Assembly (NCBI GenBank): GCA_016926235.1
Contig: JAFGOZ010000064.1
Coordinates: forward strand, 1-64,000
Length of the DNA: 64,000 bases
Direction: 5' to 3'
Source: Bacteroidales bacterium
Lineage (GTDB): Bacteria; Bacteroidota; Bacteroidia; Bacteroidales; UBA10428
Part shown: piece by piece, positions 15,608 to 24,119 of the stretch
Layout of the letters: the number at the start of each line of letters is the position of its first letter
Numbering within the stretch: the stretch's first letter is position 1
Made by a program: the position numbers and the translations under genes
Notes under the pieces: model-generated
The model's database searches: none
Told to the model about the DNA's origin: nothing
Seen by the model: the letters and a program-made list of their open reading frames with translations, nothing else

Positions 15608-15961
15608 TTAAGTAACCAGGTACTCCTTGGCAGTTATCTCGTTTTCAAAAACTTTCACATGCTGTCCGGTAAAGGAAGCATAACCATTAATTAATATTTT
15701 CTTTAACCCGGTTATCCCCAATACAGCAGCCTTATCTGTTTTATCCTTTGTTGCTTTTCCTAATTCTGTGACTTTGTTCATAAAGTTATTCGAAACCACA
15801 GAATCCCGGTAATCATTTAGGGATAAAATCTTAAAATTGGATTTGGCATAAAAATCGGCTTCAGTTCTTAAGTTTTGAAGCATAGCATCTTCCGTTTTTA
15901 GCCCTCGGTAATCAGCGTAAAGAATTTTACGCCCTTTGTAGTCAATCCATGAAACTGGCAT
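15608..15961 (-). CDS. STAS/SpoIIAA-like small protein
   Basis: This 117-residue soluble protein has alternating strands and helices typical of a SpoIIAA/STAS-like fold (WIDYKGRKILYADYRGLK at the start, KAAVLGITGLKKILINGYASF near the end). It is paralogous to the protein at 28403-28765: both share SNFMN- in the middle, an A(V/I)(L/V)G(I/V) strand, KILxxxY, and an E-A-K-(E/D)-(Y/W)-LV ending. The function is unknown; lone STAS-like proteins of this size occur in many Bacteroidota. It stands alone. Confidence 0.6.
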   Translation of the reverse strand: MPVSWIDYKGRKILYADYRGLKTEDAMLQNLRTEADFYAKSNFKILSLNDYRDSVVSNNFMNKVTELGKATKDKTDKAAVLGITGLKKILINGYASFTGQHVKVFENEITAKEYLVT

Positions 15962-16185
15962 AACTTTGTCCTCCTATATTAATGTGTGTGTGTAAATATT
16001 ATGTTTTAAATATAGTAATGAATTTCGAAAATATGAAGTATTAAAACGTTTGAAGTGGTGATATATCTCATTATTCATGATGATGTTTTGCCAATACATA
16101 ATCAATATACTATTATTATTGCCATTAGGATTAATTTGCATTAAGGAATAATAAAAGATGTTTTATGGAGTGAGTTTGTGAGATA
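15962..16185. other. Intergenic region with no gene seen
   Basis: This AT-rich stretch precedes the tRNA terminator. It probably holds the promoter of the minus-strand gene at 15608. No ORF with coding character was found. Confidence 0.5.
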
Positions 16186-16240
16186 ATAAAAATCAGAGTG
16201 GAGTGATCACTCGTACCTAGCTCTCACTCTCATTCTGATT
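16186..16240 (-). terminator. Probable terminator of tRNA-Pro
   Basis: On the minus strand AATCAGAATGAGAGTG pairs with CACTC-CACTCTGATT with one bulge, followed by TTTTTATT. It starts a few bases after the tRNA 3' end. A nested palindrome GAGTGATCACTC lies at 16201-16212. Confidence 0.6.
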
Positions 16241-16244
16241 TAAA

Positions 16245-16317
16245 TCGGGGTAGGGCGACTCGAACGCCCGACCTCTACGTCCCGAACGTAGCGCGCTACC
16301 AACTGCGCTATACCCCG
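16245..16317 (-). tRNA. tRNA-Pro (CGG)
   Basis: On the minus strand the sequence folds as a cloverleaf: acceptor stem CGGGGTA/TACCCCG (7 perfect pairs), D-arm GCGC-AGTTGGTA-GCGC, anticodon stem CTACG/CGTAG with loop TTCGGGA, and T-arm GGGCG-TTCGAGT-CGCCC. The anticodon is CGG, reading CCG (Pro), with the G37 expected for tRNA-Pro. CCA is not encoded. Confidence 0.95.
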
Positions 16318-16334
16318 TAATTATAATTCAAATA

Positions 16335-16537
16335 ACCTCTGCGTCCCGAATCCCGATTGCATCGGGACTACCAACAACGCTACTCCGGTATAAGTATAAT
16401 TGTTATTTCAATGACCTCTGCGTCCCGAATCCCGATTGCATCGGGACTACCAACTGCGCTATACTGCGGTATAAGTATAATTGTTATTTCAATGACCTCT
16501 GTGTCGTGAATCCCGATTGCATCGGGACTACCAACTA
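16335..16537 (-). repeat. Three degenerate tRNA-Pro-derived repeats with an inserted palindrome
   Basis: Directly upstream of the tRNA (minus strand) lie three copies of a 79-81 bp unit, with TCCCGATTGCATCGGGA starting at 16351, 16430 and 16511. Each unit keeps parts of tRNA-Pro: GTATAGCGCAGTTGGTAG (acceptor and D arm, best in copy 2) and TTCGGGACG-AGAGGT (anticodon loop and 3' stem). The 5' anticodon stem is replaced by the palindrome TCCCGATGCAATCGGGA, and the T-arm is absent, replaced by an AT-rich linker (CATTGAAATAACAATTATAC). They cannot fold as tRNAs. The array ends at the hldA stop. Confidence 0.85.
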
Positions 16538-17530
16538 TTTACCTATATTTAGTTTAATGCATTCTTCTAGTAGCAGATCCTTATCAATCGGCACTACGCC
16601 CACTTTTTCACAGACCAATCCTCCGGCTACATTTGATATCATAGCTGTTGTTTCAGCATTCAGGCCGGCAGCCATACATACTCCGGCAACACTTATCACG
16701 GTGTCCCCTGCTCCTGAAACATCAGCAATATCCCTTATTTCTGCAGGAAATGTTTTATATCCGTCTTTACTGCTTATGAATACACCTTTTTCAGATAATG
16801 TAATAAGAATATTTTGGATATTCTTTTCTGCGTGTAATTTTTGAGCATTTTTGAAAAGCACATCCACATCATTTTTGCTGATGTCTAATCCAAGTCCCTC
16901 GATAAACTCTTTAAAGTTTGGTTTAAACAATGTGGTGTTACTATATGCAAAAAAGTTCTTTTTCTTAGGGTCAACCAGGACAGGAATGTAATAGCTTTGA
17001 GCAAGTTTTACAACATTTTCAATGATATGGGTTGTTAGCACGCCTTTGTTATAATCCTGAAATATGACTGCGTCTATCTTGGTATTTTTCATGGATCCTT
17101 CAATGCGTTGCAGAAGCTCGGTTTCGAGCCCGCAAGCAATGTCATTAGTTGTCTCCTGATCTACCCTTAGTAATTGCTGATCGTTACTTATTATCCTGGT
17201 TTTACTTGTGGTAGTCCTTGAAACATCCCGGAAGATTCCTTCTGTAGAAAGTCCATTTTCTTTCATGAGGTCCATGTAAATTTCACCCTTCTCATCATAT
17301 CCGATAATTGAACAAATAATGGGTGTTGCACCTAAGGCAAGCACATTTAAACCTACATTGGCAGCTCCACCCAGCCGGTTTTCCCTTTTTGTACAAGAAA
17401 CAATGGGTACAGGGGCTTCGGGAGATATACGGTTTACATTGCCCCACAGGTAGGCATCAACCATAACATCCCCAATAATAAGTATCTTCAGCTTATTGAA
17501 GGAGTCAAATATTTGTGATAGTTTTTTCAA
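16535..17530 (-). CDS. rfaE1: D-glycero-beta-D-manno-heptose-7-phosphate kinase
   Basis: This 331-residue PfkB-family kinase matches the kinase half of HldE (RfaE domain I). It has GDVMVDAYLWGNVNRISPEAPVPIV (20-44), the GGAANVGLNV sugar-binding motif (54-63) and the catalytic DVSGAGDTV (about 275-283) with Asp as base. It phosphorylates heptose-7-phosphate at C1 for ADP-heptose and lipopolysaccharide core synthesis. The nucleotidyltransferase half is absent, so a separate RfaE2 is expected elsewhere. Its stop lies next to the tRNA-derived repeats. Confidence 0.92.
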   Translation of the reverse strand: MKKLSQIFDSFNKLKILIIGDVMVDAYLWGNVNRISPEAPVPIVSCTKRENRLGGAANVGLNVLALGATPIICSIIGYDEKGEIYMDLMKENGLSTEGIFRDVSRTTTSKTRIISNDQQLLRVDQETTNDIACGLETELLQRIEGSMKNTKIDAVIFQDYNKGVLTTHIIENVVKLAQSYYIPVLVDPKKKNFFAYSNTTLFKPNFKEFIEGLGLDISKNDVDVLFKNAQKLHAEKNIQNILITLSEKGVFISSKDGYKTFPAEIRDIADVSGAGDTVISVAGVCMAAGLNAETTAMISNVAGGLVCEKVGVVPIDKDLLLEECIKLNIGK

Positions 17531-17571
17531 TTTAAAATAAATTGGCTAGCAAAGATATATATTTTAGTCAA

Positions 17572-17606
17572 AACAAAAAGCCTATTTAGTTTCCCAAATA
17601 GGCTTA
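17572..17606 (-). terminator. Intrinsic terminator after the 17643 gene
   Basis: AAGCCTATTT (minus) pairs with AAATAGGCTT around a short loop and is followed by TTTTGTTTTG. It separates the small secreted protein gene from rfaE1. Confidence 0.8.
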
Positions 17607-17642
17607 ATATCTATTTTATATACCTGCTAACTTTTATTCTGG

Positions 17643-18053
17643 CTATTTTATATCAGTGGCAAATGAAGCTTTAGATCCGGTTTCTTCATGTGTATTAACA
17701 TCCGAATCATAAAGCGTCCCCATCATTTTTTGGAACGTGTAAGCGATCCTTTCAACATCGGCTCTGCTATTGATGTTGATTTCATTACACTGATATGCCA
17801 GTAAAATAAACCTAACTGTGGGCCAATCGTATTGAGAACACATTTCATACCATGATAAATAGTCCTCATCAACCGGGATACTGTAAAAACGATCAACCTT
17901 CTCCTTGTCAATGATGATCTTTACGGTTCCGTCTGTGTTGTAAGTAATAATTTTAGCAGGGTTCAGGGTCTCATTTCGTGATTTTTGCGCCTCAACTGTT
18001 GCGGAACATAATATTCCCACGGCAACTAAGCTGAAGAGTAATAGCGTTTTCAT
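17643..18053 (-). CDS. Small secreted protein, paralogue A
   Basis: This 136-residue protein has a signal peptide (about 1-22, ending VEAQ) and a compact domain with no family I recognise. The pattern KIITYNTDGTVKIIIDKEKVDRF, VDEDYLSWYEM, YDWPTVRFILLAY and a terminal ADVERIAYTFQKMMGTLYD is shared with the protein at 18329-18748 at roughly half of the positions. It is likely periplasmic. Two adjacent paralogues in the same direction point to a tandem duplication. Confidence 0.75.
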   Translation of the reverse strand: MKTLLLFSLVAVGILCSATVEAQKSRNETLNPAKIITYNTDGTVKIIIDKEKVDRFYSIPVDEDYLSWYEMCSQYDWPTVRFILLAYQCNEININSRADVERIAYTFQKMMGTLYDSDVNTHEETGSKASFATDIK

Positions 18054-18328
18054 AGTCCATAGAGTTAAAGTTTAGTTAATTATTACACTCCTCATATCCC
18101 AGTTATTCGATTTTACGTTATGATTTATTGTTTGTTCGGAAAGTCGGGGTGTTTATTGCTAAAACTGTTGACAAACATAGTATGCCGATGATCTGGATTA
18201 CCTTCTTAAGAAGTAATGGGGAAAAAAAGAAGTTGTCTTAATAATTGACTTTAAATACTACTGATGCTTCAAAAAAAATGTCTGCGAAATTGCTTTTTGA
18301 ATATCTGTTTTGATAGGATTTTATTATC
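18054..18328. other. Intergenic region between the two paralogues
   Basis: These 275 bp hold the promoter region of the gene at 17643 and the 3' flank of 18329. No gene was found. Confidence 0.5.
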
Positions 18329-18748
18329 TTATTCAGTTTTGGACATCAGTGAGGTAGATACTTCCACAGATGAAGATGGTTGTGCCGGATTAGTATTGGC
18401 ATTAAATAAAGTCTCCATTGTTTTCTGATATACATAGGCAATGCGTTCTACGTCCTTTTTACTGGTGATCTGCACTTCGTTATTATGATAGGCTGCTACA
18501 ATAAACTGAATTGTGGCCCAATCGTATGTTGAATATAAATAATTCCAGGTTATATAATCTTCATCTACTTCTATGCTGTTGAAACGATCAATCATATCTT
18601 TATTAACAATCATTTTTACTTCACCTGTTTCAGTATAAGCAATAATTTTTCCAATTTCAGAAGCTTCATTATTGCTTTTTTGTGCCATTAGATTAATTGA
18701 ACAAAATAATGCTGCGACTACCATCCCTGCTGCTATGCTCTTTTTCAT
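18329..18748 (-). CDS. Small secreted protein, paralogue B
   Basis: This 139-residue protein has a signal peptide (about 1-22, ending LMAQ) and the same architecture as the one at 17643: KIIAYTETGEVKMIVNKDMIDRF, VDEDYITWNYL, YDWATIQFIVAAYHNNEV and DVERIAYVYQKTMETLF. No named domain was recognised. The two genes are 275 bp apart, so they may have separate promoters. The conserved YDW and VER-AY segments would be the place to look for a binding site. Confidence 0.75.
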   Translation of the reverse strand: MKKSIAAGMVVAALFCSINLMAQKSNNEASEIGKIIAYTETGEVKMIVNKDMIDRFNSIEVDEDYITWNYLYSTYDWATIQFIVAAYHNNEVQITSKKDVERIAYVYQKTMETLFNANTNPAQPSSSVEVSTSLMSKTE

Positions 18749-18969
18749 ATTATTGTTGTTTTAATGATTATTCTACCCAAATATACATTATTAAAGAGGC
18801 GTTTGTTCCAAAATTATGATGAGCGTCATCCCGGGTGATATAAATCACCATTTTTTGATGATTAATATCATCAAATACAGTGGCTATTTTCAAAAGACCA
18901 AATTATAGAAAACTTTATTACAGAAATACTAAAGAAATTTGGCATGAGTATGTGTGAATTGCCAGATGG

Positions 18970-19740
18970 TTATTTTAGAAGAATGCCTGAAATAATTCTT
19001 CCCGTCTCACTTCCTTCTTTGCGTGCGGAGTAAAAAAGATCAGTATGTTCATAAGTACACAAATATGCTATTTCAATGTTATTTTCTCTTATTCCTGATT
19101 TCAATAACTGCTGTTTGTTTGCTTCCTGAAGATTTAAGAAAGATCTCGTGTTATCATAGGATATAATTTTATCCCAATACGGCAGGTCTTTTTTTACTAT
19201 TTCAACAATTTCGGGGCCTATTTCATAACAGTGCATACATATAGAAGGGCCAATACAGGCTATGATATTTTCAGGGTTTGATTGATATGTATTTGTCATA
19301 GTATTGATCGAGAGTTCCAGTATTCTTTTAACGGTACTGCGCCATCCTGCATGTACCGCTGCAATAACTTTGAGCTTTGTATCATACAACAATATAGGAA
19401 CACAATCAGCAGATTTTACTATGATACATACTTCTTTATCGTCCGTAACAAAAGCATCCACATCCTCAATTCCTTTATTTTCCATTCCTTTATGTACCAA
19501 AAGCACGTTTTTACTGTGAGTTTGATGGGAAATATAAACGGAATCCTTTGCAATCTCCAGATGAAAGGCGATTTTTGCAATGCTATCATAAAAATCGGGA
19601 CTGGTATTTCTGAAATTTAATGTATTTTGGTTTGCTCTTCCGAATGAATCTTTATAAGAGACAAAGTGCAGTATGTCCTTTTGTTTTGCCAATGACTTAA
19701 ATTGCCAGAAAGAAAAATCATTTTTACTTGAAAGGATCAT
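18970..19740 (-). CDS. pgeF: Peptidoglycan editing factor PgeF (laccase-domain, YfiH)
   Basis: This 256-residue protein is of the DUF152/YfiH family. Motifs are HQTHSKNVL (about 80-88), SADCVPILLYD (about 120-130), VHAGWRSTVKRI (about 135-146) and IGPSICMHCYEIGPE (about 172-186). The conserved His/Cys residues bind a metal. PgeF hydrolyses mis-incorporated UDP-MurNAc-L-Ser in E. coli, and homologues have been reported with purine nucleoside phosphorylase activity. Cytoplasmic, no signal peptide. Confidence 0.9.
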   Translation of the reverse strand: MILSSKNDFSFWQFKSLAKQKDILHFVSYKDSFGRANQNTLNFRNTSPDFYDSIAKIAFHLEIAKDSVYISHQTHSKNVLLVHKGMENKGIEDVDAFVTDDKEVCIIVKSADCVPILLYDTKLKVIAAVHAGWRSTVKRILELSINTMTNTYQSNPENIIACIGPSICMHCYEIGPEIVEIVKKDLPYWDKIISYDNTRSFLNLQEANKQQLLKSGIRENNIEIAYLCTYEHTDLFYSARKEGSETGRIISGILLK

Positions 19741-19849
19741 GGAATAGGATTATTTGTTCTATCTGGTTACAAATATATAAATTGTCAATCATTGATTATT
19801 TTACCAGAGAATAACAACACATTACAAAACATACTACCTAACCCGGTTA

Positions 19850-20671
19850 TTAGTAGAGTGTAAACTGTACTCCGGCTGCAGCCTGATTTAACCATATAGC
19901 CTGGTAATATTCACTTCCCATATAGTTTGCAAAAACATAGAGATGAGATCGTTTCCATTTTGCTACCTTATAATATACGCCGGCATTTACCTCATTCCTG
20001 ACTATGGTTTTTGTTTTGTAATCCGGAGTTATTCTGTATTCCAGGTTGAATTTTAAGGATTCGTTAGGGTAAATGTCAAGGATGGCAGTATGTTCATTAA
20101 AAACGATGTTGCTGTTAGGCTCATATAAAATACCGGTACCGATGCGAAAATTTGTCTCATCAAGTATTACAAGGTTAAACATTAATATTTGCCAGTCAAG
20201 GGTTGTATACGTGCTTATTTCATTAATATCTCCTTCATAGTTTGTATAGAGACGCAGGTCAGTACTATAGATTGCGGCATTATATCGAAAGCGGGGGACC
20301 GTTATTCCATTATCAGGGAATGAAATGCCAGCCATGCCAATAAAATCAGCACTTCCAATTCGCGGCTTTTCTTCTTTTTGATCCCAGAGATCAGCACTGA
20401 TATCAGATACTATATCGCTGATAATATCTGAAATAATGCTTGTGCAGCAATCGGTTATCAGATCTGAAAAACAATTGTCTGTTTCATCACCGTCACCATC
20501 ATCATAATAACCATAGTCCGGATTTGAATCATTATGGTTTTTATTTCTTGCTTCCTTATTTTTATCCGACCGGTCTTTTATTTCGTCGACTTGTGCAATA
20601 ACTGTTAGTTGTGAGAGTGTTGCTAATGCAACAATAACACAAGATTGTTTAATGAAGGCGTAAAAACGCAT
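19850..20671 (-). CDS. Secreted protein with Asp-rich N-terminus and barrel-like domain
   Basis: This 273-residue protein has a signal peptide (1-27), an acidic Asp/Asn-rich region (about 30-64), a Cys-containing helix (CFSDLITDCCTSIISDIISDIV, about 67-88) and then alternating strands with aromatic ends (about 106-273) that resemble a small outer-membrane barrel, ending in FTLY. I do not recognise a family. Its start overlaps the end of the HAMP/GAF/PAS sensor by one base (20671), so the two are in one transcript, with the sensor first. Confidence 0.6.
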   Translation of the reverse strand: MRFYAFIKQSCVIVALATLSQLTVIAQVDEIKDRSDKNKEARNKNHNDSNPDYGYYDDGDGDETDNCFSDLITDCCTSIISDIISDIVSDISADLWDQKEEKPRIGSADFIGMAGISFPDNGITVPRFRYNAAIYSTDLRLYTNYEGDINEISTYTTLDWQILMFNLVILDETNFRIGTGILYEPNSNIVFNEHTAILDIYPNESLKFNLEYRITPDYKTKTIVRNEVNAGVYYKVAKWKRSHLYVFANYMGSEYYQAIWLNQAAAGVQFTLY

Positions 20672-22776
20672 TAGGATAGTTTTTTGATGGTATCTTCTAA
20701 TTCTTTTACCTTTTTCTCCAAAGATTTCTCTTTTGTTGTGTAAAAGGCAAGTTCTCCTGTTAAACGTTCTATTTCTTTAATAGATTCTTCCTGACCTTCC
20801 GTTAATCGAAGTCCCTGGGACTGATCCACGGAAATGCCCAATATGTTTGGATTTTTAGTCAATTCATTAATGATAGGAATTTTAACAGTGTAAACGGTTT
20901 TTTCAATACCGTGGGGTGTGGATATTTTTTGCGTTGGAAGAGTAATTTTCTGGTTCTCATGTAATACTTTAAAATCTGATTCTTTGATAATCATTATTTC
21001 TTCCGGATTTGGAAGTATCTCGTCATCTGCTTTACCCATTATCTGCTCAGGCGTTAAGCCTATGAGCTTACAATGTTCCTGGTTTACAATAATATATCTT
21101 GAGTTGATATCTTTCACGAATATGGGGAATGGGAGGAGTTCAATGATCCGCCTAAGCATCAAAAGGTTTGCTTCAGCGTCAGTCCGCGATTTGCCCATTT
21201 CTTCCTGTGTAGCAGCAAGCTCTTCGAGGTTTTGCCGCATTTCTTCTTCCTGGGCGTTCATTTCTTCTGCCTGTTGTTTTGATTTTTCAAGTAATAAGCT
21301 GGTTTGTATGCTTATTTTAACATTAGCAATTGTTCCTGCGATAGATTCACCTACTTTTTCAACAAATTCGATTTGAAAAGGTAAAAACTCTTTAAAAGAT
21401 GCAATTTCAATAACGCCAAATACTTTTTCATTAGAGATAAGTGGTATAATAAGTAATGTTGAAGGATTTGCATCACCGAGTCCAGATGTAACATATACAT
21501 AATCCTGAGGCAGGTCTTTTATATATGTTGTTTCCTTTTCAAGGACACATCGGCCGATCAAACCTTCTCCCATCTCAATTCGTGTTTGCATCATTTTTCT
21601 TCTGTCGTAAGCATAAGATGCAACCTGTTCGATGTGAATATCTGATTCAATGTCATCATTAATAAGGAACAAACCACCCTGGTTAGCTTCGAGATACAAC
21701 ACAAGATTGTGGATAACATTATAGGAAAGTTCTTCAAGATTGTCGTTGTTTTTTCGAAGGATTTCTCCAAACATAGCCATTCCGTGTGTAGCCCAGTTTC
21801 GCTGCTCATCTTCTTCTTTCCTTTTTTTCTCTTCCTCAGCTGCAACTTTAAGTTCTTCTCTCATAGTAATAAGAGAATTTCCCAAAGCATCTTTTTCGCT
21901 CAGGGGTGTAAAGTCAGTATTATAATCACCCTTGCCAATGTGAGTAGCAAATTCAGATATAGCAATAAGTCCGCGAACCAGGGCATTTAATGCTTTTGAC
22001 ATTTGGCCTATTTCATCTGTCCCTTCTTTGATTTCATTTTCAGGCATTATCCCTTTCGCCATTGAAAAGAGTGTACGTTTAATAAAATTGATAGGTCTGA
22101 CTTGCGATCTTATTGTTACTATTGACACCATTAATGCAACAATAACCAAACCAATACCCATATATAGAATGATTTTATAAAGTTTTTCAAATGAGGCATT
22201 CATTTCAACACGGGCCTGGTCAACAATAATTCTTTGATCGTTTATAAAGGAATTAAGTCGTTTTAGAATACTTGAAGTAAGTTTTATAAGTTCCCCGTCT
22301 TCTTCGACCATTGGTTGCACTTCAAACAGCACCATAGGATCATTATAGCTTTCGAAACCGCTCAATTGCTCCATTATGAAATTGTGCATCCGAAATAAAG
22401 AATCATTAATTGCATAATAAATGCTCTCATACTTGTTGCGATAATCCATGGTCCAGTTGGCAGACATTTTACTTAACTCCTGGTGTATTTTGGGAAAAGA
22501 AGTATGATGAAGTTGACGAAGTCTTAATTTATCCGGAGTGTCATCTTTCTTGTCTATGAAAACCCAGCTTTTGATAAGCATTTTAGAGTCGCTTATCATT
22601 TCCCTAAGCTCATTTAAATAGTCAACAGATGGTGAATATATTTCAGATATCCTCTTATTTACCTGAATACTGTCATTAAGTGTTTTTAATGTTAAGAAAG
22701 TATTTATAACAACACCAAGTGTAAGTATTCCGAATCCTAATCCTATTTTCCCTGCAATCGAGAGGTTCCTTTTCAT
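20671..22776 (-). CDS. Membrane sensor with HAMP, GAF and PAS domains
   Basis: This 701-residue protein has an N-terminal TM helix (about 9-31), a helical periplasmic sensor resembling 4HB-MCP (about 32-200), a second TM helix (about 201-225), a HAMP domain (about 226-280) with a second HAMP-like segment, a GAF domain (about 345-490), a coiled coil (SKQQAEEMNAQEEEMRQNL, about 505-545) and a PAS domain (LPFPIFVKDINSRYIIVNQEH, about 558-650). A short coiled coil closes it. No histidine kinase, GGDEF or methyl-accepting tip follows, so the output partner is unknown. It is followed by the secreted protein at 19850 with a one-base overlap. Confidence 0.82.
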   Translation of the reverse strand: MKRNLSIAGKIGLGFGILTLGVVINTFLTLKTLNDSIQVNKRISEIYSPSVDYLNELREMISDSKMLIKSWVFIDKKDDTPDKLRLRQLHHTSFPKIHQELSKMSANWTMDYRNKYESIYYAINDSLFRMHNFIMEQLSGFESYNDPMVLFEVQPMVEEDGELIKLTSSILKRLNSFINDQRIIVDQARVEMNASFEKLYKIILYMGIGLVIVALMVSIVTIRSQVRPINFIKRTLFSMAKGIMPENEIKEGTDEIGQMSKALNALVRGLIAISEFATHIGKGDYNTDFTPLSEKDALGNSLITMREELKVAAEEEKKRKEEDEQRNWATHGMAMFGEILRKNNDNLEELSYNVIHNLVLYLEANQGGLFLINDDIESDIHIEQVASYAYDRRKMMQTRIEMGEGLIGRCVLEKETTYIKDLPQDYVYVTSGLGDANPSTLLIIPLISNEKVFGVIEIASFKEFLPFQIEFVEKVGESIAGTIANVKISIQTSLLLEKSKQQAEEMNAQEEEMRQNLEELAATQEEMGKSRTDAEANLLMLRRIIELLPFPIFVKDINSRYIIVNQEHCKLIGLTPEQIMGKADDEILPNPEEIMIIKESDFKVLHENQKITLPTQKISTPHGIEKTVYTVKIPIINELTKNPNILGISVDQSQGLRLTEGQEESIKEIERLTGELAFYTTKEKSLEKKVKELEDTIKKLS

Positions 22777-22996
22777 TATCCAGTCTTTTTGTATTGTACG
22801 ATCCTTTGCATCAATAAGTTTACAGATGCATATGAGCTAATTTATATTTAAATAGTAAATTGGTACAAAATAGTAAATATAATAAATAGAATTTAAAAAG
22901 TCTTTTTCATCGTACAATAATTCACAAGTGCAATTCTTGTTTGATTACTTTTTATGTAAATATCCTTTTTCCACAAATATTTGACGGGGTAAGTAA

Positions 22997-23533
22997 TCAA
23001 TAACTATTTTCATTAAAAGAGTTGAAAAACACGATTTCGTCCAAAGGTTTTCTCTTTGAGAGATGCCTGTTAATATCACATTCATCTTCCGGATATCCAA
23101 GGGGGAGCATTACTATAGGTTCAATATGTTTTGGAAGGTTTAAAAGTTTCATAATTTTTACCGGATCAAAGTTGCATACCCAACATGTTGCTAAACCCAG
23201 GTTTGTTGCCGCCAGTGTCATATGATCAGTGGCAATTGCAATATCAATATCGGCATGATCTTTACCATCACTGCGTTTCCAGGATTTGTTATGATCACTG
23301 CATAAAAGAATAACGATAGGTGCGGTTCTGAGCCATTCCCGGTGATAACATTCTTTTATTCCGCTCAAATAGGGCTCTTCGTCAAAAACAATAAAATGCC
23401 AGGGCTGGTAATTTACTGCCGATGGAGCAATGCGACCCGCTTCTAATACTTGAAGCAAGGTGTCTTTATCAATTTTTCTGGAGGAAAATTTCCTGCATGA
23501 ATACCTGCTTTTTGCCAGTTTATTGAATTCCAT
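22997..23533 (-). CDS. Nitroreductase-family FMN enzyme
   Basis: This 178-residue protein is a nitroreductase fold enzyme: SRYSCRKFSSRKIDKDTLLQ at the start, AGRIAPSAVNYQPWHFIVF (about 32-50), then DIDIAIATDHMTLAATNLGLATCWVC (about 94-119) and LPLGYPED near 145-152. Members bind FMN and reduce quinones, nitro compounds or flavins with NAD(P)H. It stands alone. The substrate is unknown. Confidence 0.88.
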   Translation of the reverse strand: MEFNKLAKSRYSCRKFSSRKIDKDTLLQVLEAGRIAPSAVNYQPWHFIVFDEEPYLSGIKECYHREWLRTAPIVILLCSDHNKSWKRSDGKDHADIDIAIATDHMTLAATNLGLATCWVCNFDPVKIMKLLNLPKHIEPIVMLPLGYPEDECDINRHLSKRKPLDEIVFFNSFNENSY

Positions 23534-23666
23534 AAGATTTTTTTTTGTAAAAATATAACGTTATATTTGAACAAAGCAATAAAAAAGTACATTAGCTAAG
23601 AAAATATAGCATATTTGAAAAGGAAACTTTAACATTTGTTTAACAGTTAATTTGCAGATAATTATC

Positions 23667-23674
23667 TAATTTTG
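23667..23674 (+). promoter_or_regulatory. -7 box of the small Cys/Lys-rich protein gene
   Basis: TAATTTTG matches the Bacteroidota TAnnTTTG -7 consensus and lies 28 nt before the ATG at 23703. No clear -33 TTTG at the usual distance. Confidence 0.5.
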
Positions 23675-23702
23675 ATTTGGAATAAATAAAAATAATAGTA
23701 TT

Positions 23703-23972
23703 ATGAAAAAAATATTTGTTTTATTAGCATTAGTAGCTTTTACAGGTACCATTGTTGTATCTGCAGTTACAACCAAAGGAGAGGAAGTTGTATCAGTATA
23801 TAACAATCCGGTTCAAAATATTCTACAATCAGCAGATCAGGGATATCAGCCAACAGATACCATTAAATCTGAATGTCCTAAAAAAGCAGCTGAGGGTGAT
23901 AAAAAATGTTCTCCTGATTGCAAAAAGAAATCTAGTGAGAAAAAATCAGAGTGTCCGAAGAATGCTGAATAA
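23703..23972 (+). CDS. Small secreted Cys/Lys-rich protein
   Basis: This 89-residue protein has a signal peptide (1-about 21) and a mature part ending in a Cys- and Lys-rich tail with four Cys (KSECPKKAAEGDKKCSPDCK and then KSECPK). The repeated SECPK unit and the paired Cys suggest metal binding or disulfides, but no family is recognised. It has its own promoter-like box and a strong terminator, so it is a single-gene unit. It precedes the FprA gene. Confidence 0.7.
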   Translation: MKKIFVLLALVAFTGTIVVSAVTTKGEEVVSVYNNPVQNILQSADQGYQPTDTIKSECPKKAAEGDKKCSPDCKKKSSEKKSECPKNAE

Positions 23973-24000
23973 TTAGATACTAACAGCCTAATATTTTTTG

Positions 24001-24029
24001 AAGGACCTCTGAAAGGAGGTCTTTTTTTG
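24001..24029 (+). terminator. Intrinsic terminator after the small secreted protein
   Basis: GACCTC-TGAAAG-GAGGTC is a 6-bp GC-rich stem extended by A-T pairs, followed by TTTTTTT. Confidence 0.85.
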
Positions 24030-24119
24030 TATTATATCCACTATAAAAATTCCATTATTCATGATGTGTTTTCATTATCTTTGTTCATCTCATATTATTT
24101 TAGAAAAATTGTAAACTGG

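Noticed and set aside
16335..16537. Additional tRNA genes after tRNA-Pro
   Set aside because: The units lack the T-arm and the anticodon stem is disrupted by a palindrome, so no cloverleaf is possible.
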